The position numbers and the translations under genes are program-made. A stretch of 64,000 bases of DNA, taken from positions 94,393 through 158,392 of the forward strand of contig NZ_JACHIN010000007.1 in the NCBI RefSeq assembly GCF_014203235.1, in the 5' to 3' direction. Origin of the DNA: Nonomuraea endophytica (lineage in GTDB: Bacteria > Actinomycetota > Actinomycetes > Streptosporangiales > Streptosporangiaceae). The stretch's first letter is position 1. The number at the start of each line of letters is the position of its first letter. The notes beneath the pieces are model-generated. The model was given only the letters and a program-made list of their open reading frames with translations, searched no databases and had not been told where the DNA came from. Below are positions 51,405 to 58,303 of this stretch, in pieces.

Positions 51405-53033
51405 CTATCCCTGGTGCCGGTAGAAGGTCGTGGGGATGGGGTCGAGCGGCGTGTTGCCGAGGATCAGGTCGGCGGACTTCTCGGCGAGCATCATGACGGG
51501 AGCATAGATGTTGCCGTTCGTCACGTACGGCATCGCCGAGGCGTCGACCACCCGCAGCCCCTCCAGCCCGTGCACGCGCATCGTCTCCGGGTCCAGGACC
51601 GACATCTCGTCCACGCCCATCCGGGCGGTGCACGACGGGTGGAGGGCGGTCTCGCCGTCCTTGCGCACCCAGTCGAGTATCTGCTCGTCGGTCTCCACCT
51701 CGGGCCCCGGGGAGATCTCGCCGCCGTTCAGCCCGTCCCAGGCGGGCTGGGCCAGGATGGCGCGGGCGTGCCGGATCGCCTCCACCCACTCCCTGCGGTC
51801 CTGGTCGGTGGACAGGTAGTTGAAGCGGAGCTGCGGCTTGACCCGGACGTCCGTCGAGGTGATGCGGACCGAGCCGCGGGCGTCGGAGTACATGGGGCCG
51901 ATGTGCACCTGGTAGCCGTGCCCGCCGGCCGGGGCCGAGCCGTCGTAGCGGACCGCGATCGGCAGGAAGTGGAACATCAGGTTCGGGTAGGCGACCTCGT
52001 CGTTGGAGCGGATGAAGCCGCCGGCCTCGAAGTGGTTGGTGGCGCCCGGCCCGCGCCGCAGGAACAGCCAGTTCGCGCCGATGAACGGCCGGCGCCACAT
52101 GGCCAGCGACGGCTGCATCGAGACCGGCTTCAGGCAGGCGTGCTGGACGTAGACCTCCAGGTGGTCCTGCAGGTGCTCGCCGACGCCCGGCAGGTCGTGC
52201 ACGACGGGCACGCCGGCCTGCTCCAGCACCGCCTTGGGGCCGACGCCGGAGACCTGGAGCAGTTGCGGGGTGTTGATCGCGCCGCCGCAGAGGACGACCT
52301 CCTTGGCCGCGATCCGCTCGCCGTCGCAGATGACGCCGACCGCCCTGGCGCCCTCGAAGACGACCTTCTCGACGAAGGCGCGGGTGCGGCTGGTCAGGTT
52401 GGGGCGGCGCCGTACCGGATGGAGGTAGGCGCGGGCGGCGCTCAGGCGGCGGCCGCGGTGGAGGTTGCGGTCGAAGGCGGCGAAACCCTCCTGGCGGAAG
52501 CCGTTCACGTCGTCGGTGAGCGGGTGGCCGGCCTCCTGGACCGCCTTGAAGAACGCCTCGAACAGCGGACCCTCGGCGCGGCCCCGCTCCAGCTTGAGCG
52601 GGCCGTCGCCGCCGCGCCACTCGCCGCCGGGATCGGCGAGGCAGTTCTCCATCTTCTTGAAGTACGGCAGGCAGTGGGCGTAGTCCCAGGACTTCATACC
52701 CGGGTCGGCCGCCCAGCGCTCGTAGTCCAGCGGGTTGCCGCGCTGGAAGATCATGCCGTTGATGCTGCTGGAGCCGCCGAGCACCTTGCCGCGGGCGTGG
52801 TAGACGCGGCGGTCGTTCATGTGCGGCTCGGGCTCGGACTCGTACTTCCAGTCGTAGAAGCGGCTGCCGATGGGGAACATGAGCGCCGCCGGCATGTGGA
52901 TGAACACGTCCCACGGGTAGTCGGGCCGGCCCGCCTCCAGCACCAGCACGCTGACCGAGGGGTCGGCGCTGAGCCGGTTGGCGAGCGCACAGCCCGCCGA
53001 CCCCCCTCCCACGATGACGAAATCGAAGCTCAC
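51405..53033 (-). CDS. GMC oxidoreductase, choline dehydrogenase-like
   Basis: A 542-residue flavoprotein of the glucose-methanol-choline family. FAD binding is at the start (SFDFVIVGGGSAGCALANRLS). RGKVLGGSSSINGMIFQRG is signature 1, and GAINTPQLLQVSGVGPKAVLE signature 2. The catalytic His is in HPSCTARMG and the second residue in TNGNIYAPVMMLAEKSADLI. GTG 53033 overlaps the betaine-type binding-protein stop (GTGA), so it is translationally coupled to a betaine importer. Choline to betaine aldehyde is the likely reaction; the aldehyde dehydrogenase at 41.3 kb could finish it. Confidence 0.88.
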   Translation of the reverse strand: MSFDFVIVGGGSAGCALANRLSADPSVSVLVLEAGRPDYPWDVFIHMPAALMFPIGSRFYDWKYESEPEPHMNDRRVYHARGKVLGGSSSINGMIFQRGNPLDYERWAADPGMKSWDYAHCLPYFKKMENCLADPGGEWRGGDGPLKLERGRAEGPLFEAFFKAVQEAGHPLTDDVNGFRQEGFAAFDRNLHRGRRLSAARAYLHPVRRRPNLTSRTRAFVEKVVFEGARAVGVICDGERIAAKEVVLCGGAINTPQLLQVSGVGPKAVLEQAGVPVVHDLPGVGEHLQDHLEVYVQHACLKPVSMQPSLAMWRRPFIGANWLFLRRGPGATNHFEAGGFIRSNDEVAYPNLMFHFLPIAVRYDGSAPAGGHGYQVHIGPMYSDARGSVRITSTDVRVKPQLRFNYLSTDQDRREWVEAIRHARAILAQPAWDGLNGGEISPGPEVETDEQILDWVRKDGETALHPSCTARMGVDEMSVLDPETMRVHGLEGLRVVDASAMPYVTNGNIYAPVMMLAEKSADLILGNTPLDPIPTTFYRHQG

Positions 53034-53965
53034 CTGGGGATCCAGTCCTTCCACACGATCTTGTTCTCGTCGACCCACTTCTTGGCGGCCTGCTCCGCGG
53101 TCATCTTCTCGTTGACCATGTCGCTGGCGACCTTGTTCTGGTGGTCGTTGGTCCAGTTGAAGTTGCGGACCAGTTCGTAGGCCTTGCCGCCGGTGCGGGC
53201 GAAGTCCGCGCTGACGATCTTGTCCAGGAGGTAGGGCGGGTAGTCGCAGGTCACCGTCTCGGTGTCGGCGTCGCACCCGATAGCGTAAGCGGGCAGGTTG
53301 ATCTTGACGAGTTTGATCTTGGTGAACAGCCACTGGGGTTCGTAGAAATACATCAGCAGCGGCCTCTTCTTGGCGGTCGCCTGCTGCGCGGCCTTGATGA
53401 GCGCGTCCTCACTGCCGGAGTAGACGACCTTGAAATTGAGGCCGAGGTTGCGGATGATCGCCTCGTCGTTCGTGACGAAGGTCGGGTCGCCCGCCAAGAA
53501 CTGTCCGACATTTCCAGACTTGGTGGTCTTGAAGAGCGCGGCGTACTTGTTCAAATTTCTATAATTGGTGATGTCTGGATATTTCCTGACCATCCACTCA
53601 GGGACATACCATCCGATCACCCCTTTGTTCCCCGTCAAACCGGCGGGGACTGCCGCCTTCTTCTCCTCGATCCACTCCTTCTTCTCCGCGGGGTGGCCCC
53701 AATTCTCGACGATCACGTCCACCTTGCCGGCGGCGAAATCGGGCCACGACTTGTCCTCTGTGATCTTTCGCGTCTGCACCTTGTAGCCGAGCTCGTGCTC
53801 CAGCAGATAGGCCAGCACGCCCGCGGTCGCCTCGTACCCGACCCAGGCGTGCATGTCGATCTTCACGGTGCCCTGCGTGCCGGGGGCGGCCTTGGGCTCC
53901 TCACCGGTGCAGGCGGACAGCAGCAGGACCGCGACCAGCAGTCCCGCGAGCGGTTTGGTTGGCAT
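53030..53965 (-). CDS. Glycine betaine-type substrate-binding lipoprotein 1 (OpuAC family)
   Basis: A 311-residue lipoprotein with lipobox LLLSAC (Cys19 from ATG 53965, which has GAGGA 6 nt upstream; a GTG one codon earlier is possible). HAWVGYEATAGVLAYLLEHELG, DVIVENWGHPAEKKEW and GVIGWYVPEWMVRKYP carry the Trp/Tyr residues that form the quaternary-amine cage in this family. Two binding proteins in a row (with the next gene) suggest different ligands, perhaps choline and betaine. Confidence 0.9.
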   Translation of the reverse strand: MPTKPLAGLLVAVLLLSACTGEEPKAAPGTQGTVKIDMHAWVGYEATAGVLAYLLEHELGYKVQTRKITEDKSWPDFAAGKVDVIVENWGHPAEKKEWIEEKKAAVPAGLTGNKGVIGWYVPEWMVRKYPDITNYRNLNKYAALFKTTKSGNVGQFLAGDPTFVTNDEAIIRNLGLNFKVVYSGSEDALIKAAQQATAKKRPLLMYFYEPQWLFTKIKLVKINLPAYAIGCDADTETVTCDYPPYLLDKIVSADFARTGGKAYELVRNFNWTNDHQNKVASDMVNEKMTAEQAAKKWVDENKIVWKDWIPR

Positions 53966-54013
53966 CACAGGTCCTCGTGGCCGCGGCCCGCTAGGGCCGC
54001 GGCCTGCCGGGGG

Positions 54014-54994
54014 TCACTTGGGAATCCAGGCCTGCCACTTGGCGGTGTTGGCCTCGACCCACTTCTTGGCCGCGTCCTCGCCGGACATGCCGTTGTTGGT
54101 CATGTCGTCGGCCACGGCGTTCTGGTCCTCGTTGGTCCACGTGAAGTTCTTGACCAGGTCGAAGGCCTTGCCTCCGGACGTGGCGAACTTCGTGCTGACG
54201 ATCTTGTCAAGGTCCATCTCGGCGTAGTCGCAGGCCACCTTCTTGGGGTCGGCGTCGCAACCGTCGGCGTACGGCGGCAGGTTCACCCTGGCCAGCTCCG
54301 TCTTGCTGAAGAGCCAGTGCGGGTCCCAGAAGTAGAACAGCAGCGGCTTCTTCTGCTCCTGCGCCTGCTGGGCGCCCTTGATCAGGGCCGCCTCCGAGCC
54401 GCCGGTGACGACCTTGAGGTTGAGCTTGAGGTTCTTGATCAGCGCGTCCTCGTTGGACACGTACGACGGGTCGCCGAACAGCAGCTGGCCCTTGTCACCC
54501 GACTCGGAGGTCTTGAACAGGTCGGCGTACTTGTTCAGGTTCTTGTAGTCGGTGATGCCGGGGTACTTGTCGACCATCCACTTGGGGATGTACCAGCCGA
54601 TGACGCCCTTGTTGCCGGTCGAGCCGGCGGTCTGGGCCACCTTCTTCTCGTCGATGTACTGCTTCTTGAGGTCCGGGTGGCCCCAGTTCTCGATGATGAC
54701 GTCGACGTCGCCGGTCTCGAAGCCCTCCCAGGCGAGCTGCTCCTTGATCTCCGGCAGTTCGACCGTGTATCCGAGCTCTTTCTTCAGCAGGTAGGCCACC
54801 ACGTTGGCGCTCGCCTCGTAGCCCACCCACGGGTTGATCGCGATCTTCACGGTGCCGCCGCCCGAGGCCGGCGCCGCGCTCTGCGAGCCCGACGGCGCGG
54901 CGGCCGAGCTGGGCTTGTCTTCCACCTTGGCTCCGCCGCATCCCGCGACGGCCAGTCCAAGCGTCAGAAGGCCTGCAAGCAGGCGAATCTTCAT
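54014..54994 (-). CDS. Glycine betaine-type substrate-binding lipoprotein 2 (OpuAC family)
   Basis: A 326-residue paralogue with lipobox LAVAGC (Cys19) and a Ser/Ala/Gly-rich linker. NPWVGYEASANVVAYLLKKELG, DVIIENWGHPDLKKQY and GVIGWYIPKWMVDKYPG repeat the features of protein 1. AGAGGA lies 7 nt before ATG 54994. It overlaps the stop of the permease gene by four bases. Confidence 0.92.
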   Translation of the reverse strand: MKIRLLAGLLTLGLAVAGCGGAKVEDKPSSAAAPSGSQSAAPASGGGTVKIAINPWVGYEASANVVAYLLKKELGYTVELPEIKEQLAWEGFETGDVDVIIENWGHPDLKKQYIDEKKVAQTAGSTGNKGVIGWYIPKWMVDKYPGITDYKNLNKYADLFKTSESGDKGQLLFGDPSYVSNEDALIKNLKLNLKVVTGGSEAALIKGAQQAQEQKKPLLFYFWDPHWLFSKTELARVNLPPYADGCDADPKKVACDYAEMDLDKIVSTKFATSGGKAFDLVKNFTWTNEDQNAVADDMTNNGMSGEDAAKKWVEANTAKWQAWIPK

Positions 54995-56904
54995 ATCGGC
55001 TTCCTCTTTTGGGGGGACGGACGCCTGTCGGCGCCCTGCGTGATCCGGTCGAGCATGATGCCCAGCAGCACGATGGCGATTCCGGCGGCGAAGCCCATGC
55101 CGAAGTCCGTGCGCTGGGAGAACCCCGAGACGACGTCGTAGCCGAGCGCGCCACCCCCGACCATGGCGCCGAGCACCACCATGGCCAGCGTCATCACGAT
55201 GCCCTGGTTGACCGCGAGCAGGATGGACTTGCGCGCCATCGGCAACTGCACCTTGCGCAGCAGCTGGCCGGGGGTCGACCCGGCCGACAGCGCCGCCTCC
55301 ACCACGGTCGGCGGCACCCCGCGCAGCCCTTCCTCCACCAGCCGGACGACCGGCGGCACCGCGTAGATCACCGAGGCGAAGATGGCGGTGAACCGGGTCG
55401 CGCCGAACAACGCCAGCGCCGGCAGCAGGTAGACGAACGAGGGCATCGTCTGGGCGGCGTCCAGCAGCGGGCGCTGGACCGCCGAGAAGCGGGGCGAGCG
55501 GGCCGCGGCGATGCCGAGCAGCAGGCCGATCGCCAGCGTGACCGTCACCGCCACGAAGACCATGGTCAGCGTCTGCATGCTGTGCTCCCACAGCCCGAGC
55601 AGGGCGATCGCCAGCAGGCAGCCGAGCGCCGTCAGCGCCGGGCGCACCCCGGCGGCCCAGAAGGCGAAGGCGAGCACGGCGGCGGCGATCAGCCACCAGG
55701 GGGCGGTGGTGAGCACCCCGTCCAGCGGGTTCAGCAGCAGCCGGGTGGTGAACTCCTTGAGCGCGTCGGTGACCGGGTACCAGGTGCGCTCGGCCCAGCG
55801 CACCGCCTCGTTCACCGGGCCGCCCATCTGCAGCTCCAGCGCGCTGGGGAACTCCGGCGGCAGCGCGTACGCCAGCCCGACGCCCACGGCGGCGATCCCG
55901 GCGGCGACGGCCAGCTTGAGCAGGGACAGGCCCGCGTGGGCCCGCTGCCGGGCCGCCGCCATCGTGGTGCGGTCGAGCACCACGGCCATCACCACGATGG
56001 CCAGGCCGGCCGGGAGCATGATGCCGACGTTCTCCCTGGACAGGCCCTTGATGATGTCGGAGCCGAGTCCGGGGGCGGCGATCAGGTTGGCGATGACGAC
56101 CATGGACAGGGCCATCATGATCGTCTGGTTGATCGCGAGGGTCATCGTGGAGCGGGCCAGCGGCAGCCGTACCTTGAAGAGGGTCTGCCAGCGGGTGGCG
56201 CCGAGCGAGGCCGAGGCCTCGACGGCGGTGGGCGAGACCTGCTCGATCGCCAGCGCGGTGATGCGGATCGCGGGCGGGATCGCGTAGATGATCGTGGCCG
56301 CGACGCCCGCGGGCGCGCCGATCTGGAAGAACAACACCATCGGCGCCAGGTACGCGAACGTCGGCATGATCTGCATGTAGTCGAGCACCGGCGTGATCGC
56401 CCGGCGCAGCCGCGGTGAGCGGCCCACCCACACGCCCAGGGGCAGCCCGGCCAGCAGCGACAGCAGCACGGCGGTGGCGACCAGGGCGAGGGTGTCGACG
56501 CTGTGCTCCCACACGCCCAGCACGCCGAACGAGGCGAACCCGGCCACGCCCAGCAGCGCGATCCGCCAGCCGCCGGCCAGCCAGCCGATGCCACCCATCA
56601 CGCCGAGCAGGCCCGGCCAGCCGAGCGCGTGCAGCACGGTCTCGAAGGTCTGGAACAGGCCGTCGATGAACAGCCGGATGTAGTTGATGAAGTAGAGGAA
56701 GACCGGGTTGGCGTTCTTGTTGTCGTCCACCCACTCGCGCGCGTCGGTGAGCGCGACGAACGTGCCGGCCTCGTCATCGTGTGGGAGCGTTCCCACTCCA
56801 CGGAAGACGACATAGCCCACCGCGAACGCGACCGCCGCCGCTGCGGGCACGGCCCACCTCGGCAGCTTCACGCGGGGCGGGGACCCGACCGCGGTCGCGC
56901 TCAT
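54991..56904 (-). CDS. Glycine betaine-type permease, two ProW domains fused
   Basis: A 637-residue membrane protein made of two successive permease domains. The first (about residues 115-320) has LGVWEHSVDTLALVATAVLL, LDYMQIMPTFAYLAPMVLFF and the coupling loop VEASASLGATRWQTLFKVRLP. The second (about residues 410-625) repeats this as LGLWEHSMQTLTMVFVAV, LDAAQTMPSFVYLLPALALF and VEAALSAGSTPGQLLRKVQLP. A normal importer needs two permease subunits, so this one chain probably replaces the homodimer. It overlaps the ATPase gene upstream and the binding-protein gene downstream by four bases each. Confidence 0.9.
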   Translation of the reverse strand: MSATAVGSPPRVKLPRWAVPAAAAVAFAVGYVVFRGVGTLPHDDEAGTFVALTDAREWVDDNKNANPVFLYFINYIRLFIDGLFQTFETVLHALGWPGLLGVMGGIGWLAGGWRIALLGVAGFASFGVLGVWEHSVDTLALVATAVLLSLLAGLPLGVWVGRSPRLRRAITPVLDYMQIMPTFAYLAPMVLFFQIGAPAGVAATIIYAIPPAIRITALAIEQVSPTAVEASASLGATRWQTLFKVRLPLARSTMTLAINQTIMMALSMVVIANLIAAPGLGSDIIKGLSRENVGIMLPAGLAIVVMAVVLDRTTMAAARQRAHAGLSLLKLAVAAGIAAVGVGLAYALPPEFPSALELQMGGPVNEAVRWAERTWYPVTDALKEFTTRLLLNPLDGVLTTAPWWLIAAAVLAFAFWAAGVRPALTALGCLLAIALLGLWEHSMQTLTMVFVAVTVTLAIGLLLGIAAARSPRFSAVQRPLLDAAQTMPSFVYLLPALALFGATRFTAIFASVIYAVPPVVRLVEEGLRGVPPTVVEAALSAGSTPGQLLRKVQLPMARKSILLAVNQGIVMTLAMVVLGAMVGGGALGYDVVSGFSQRTDFGMGFAAGIAIVLLGIMLDRITQGADRRPSPQKRKPI

Positions 56905-57959
56905 GCCCCGGCCCGTACGGCCGGCGTCTCGTGCCCGGCCAGGAAGGAGAGCATGTCGACCCGGTCCACGACGCCGACGAGCTCGTCGCCGTCCATGACC
57001 CTGATCGGGTGGCCGGAGCCCGAGGAGACCTCGATGGCGTCCTTGACCACGGTCGCCGCGGGCAGGGCCGGGCCGTCCAGCGCCTCGCCCGGCTCGGGCG
57101 GACGGGCGATCCAGCGCAGCGTCAGCACGTGGCTGCGCGGCACGTCGCGGACGAAGTCGGCCACGTAGTCGTCGGCGGGCGCGCCGACCAGGTCCTCTGG
57201 GGTGCCGAGCTGCACGATCGAGCCGGAGCGCATGATGGCGATGCGCTCACCGAGCTTGAGCGCCTCGGACAGGTCGTGGGTGATGAACACCATGGTCTTG
57301 CCGACCTCGCGGTGGAGCCTGATCACCTCGGCCTGCATGTCGCGGCGGATGAGCGGGTCCAGGGCGCTGAAGGGCTCGTCGAAGAGCATGACCTCGGGGT
57401 CGACGGCGAGCGCGCGGGCCAGGCCGACGCGCTGCTGCATGCCGCCGGAGAGCTGGTCGGGGTAGGCGTCGCCGTGTCCGTCGAGGCCGACCAGGGAGAG
57501 GATCTCGCGGGCCCGCTCGTGCCTGGCGGCCTTGGTGGCGCCCTGGACCTCCAGGCCGTAGGCGACATTGTCGATGACGCGGCGGTGGGGCAGCAGCCCG
57601 AAGTGCTGGAAGACCATGCTGACGCGGTGGCGGCGGATCTCGCGCAGGCGCGTGGGGCTCGCCTTGCCGATGTCCTCGCCGCCGATGGAAATCTCGCCGG
57701 CGCTCGGTTCGATCAATCGGGTCAGACAGCGGACCAGTGTGGATTTGCCACTTCCGGACAGGCCCATAACTACGAAGACCTCGCCGGGCCGTACCGTGAA
57801 GCTCACGTCCCGTACGGCGGCCGTGCAGCCGGTCTTCTCGCGGAGAGGGGCGGCTTCGAGATGCTTGTCTTCACTGTTCAGCACCTTTTCGGCGGCGGAC
57901 CCGAAGATCTTCCAGAGACCCTTGACCTCGATGGCCGCGCTCTCGGGAGCAAGCCCCAT
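56901..57959 (-). CDS. proV: Glycine betaine-type ABC ATPase (ProV/OpuAA-like)
   Basis: A 352-residue ATPase. The betaine-transporter N-terminal insertion is present (KVLNSEDKHLEAAPLREKTGCTAAVRDVSF in parts), then Walker A GLSGSGKSTLVRCL, signature LSGGMQQRVGLARAL, Walker B VMLFDEPFSALDPLI and H-loop FITHDLSEALKLGER. A CBS-like C-terminal region (about residues 290-345, PIRVMDGDELVGVVDRVDML) may sense ionic strength, as in OpuA. First gene of the importer operon. Confidence 0.92.
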   Translation of the reverse strand: MGLAPESAAIEVKGLWKIFGSAAEKVLNSEDKHLEAAPLREKTGCTAAVRDVSFTVRPGEVFVVMGLSGSGKSTLVRCLTRLIEPSAGEISIGGEDIGKASPTRLREIRRHRVSMVFQHFGLLPHRRVIDNVAYGLEVQGATKAARHERAREILSLVGLDGHGDAYPDQLSGGMQQRVGLARALAVDPEVMLFDEPFSALDPLIRRDMQAEVIRLHREVGKTMVFITHDLSEALKLGERIAIMRSGSIVQLGTPEDLVGAPADDYVADFVRDVPRSHVLTLRWIARPPEPGEALDGPALPAATVVKDAIEVSSGSGHPIRVMDGDELVGVVDRVDMLSFLAGHETPAVRAGA

Positions 57960-58303
57960 TTTGCCTCCCGTAGGTAGCTAGGACGGGGGCCAACATATGT
58001 GGTGAATAGCGCAAATCACAACGTCGTGACCGTCCAGATACCGGGGCGCTTCCCACGCGTTACTGCCTTGGAACGGGACAATCGCCTATACGTGGACAGT
58101 CGCCACCTTCCGTGGTTATTTCCGGCCGAAAGATGGAGCCCCAGCTTCTCGCCTCATGCGACCCATCACTCGAATTCTGGCGCGTAATGTTCGATTGGCC
58201 GCAACAGTCGGCATGTGTTCCAATTACCCCCACTTGCTGGATTTCCCAAGGGCCCGCACGGCCTTCCATATACGCCGATATGGGCGGCGAGAGGTTGCGT
58301 TCG
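57960..58303. other. Divergent intergenic region between betaine importer and conservon 3
   Basis: A 344-bp region, moderately AT-rich, with promoters for both directions presumed. It contains the 16-bp element at 58214-58229. In-frame open sequence upstream of cvnA (from 58112) shows no family resemblance and no ribosome-binding site. Confidence 0.6.
58214..58229 (+). promoter_or_regulatory. 16-bp element upstream of conservon 3, shared with conservon 2
   Basis: TGTGTTCCAATTACCC, identical to the element at 41180-41195 (minus), ends 74 nt before the cvnA GTG at 58304. TTGGCCG lies 12 nt before it. Downstream, GGATTTCCC and a CCCGCAC stretch also resemble the conservon 2 leader. Confidence 0.65.

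Noticed and set aside
51357..55141. Two long plus-strand open frames opposite the GMC oxidase and the betaine-binding proteins
   Set aside because: Antisense shadows; the minus-strand genes have clear lipoboxes and active-site motifs.
55009..56418. 469-codon plus-strand open frame opposite the fused permease
   Set aside because: His/Arg/Asp-rich shadow of a membrane protein gene.
54991..56904. Frameshift or lost stop joining two permease genes
   Set aside because: The linker between the two domains is a normal coding stretch without start-site features, and both halves are in the same frame, so a real fusion is more likely.
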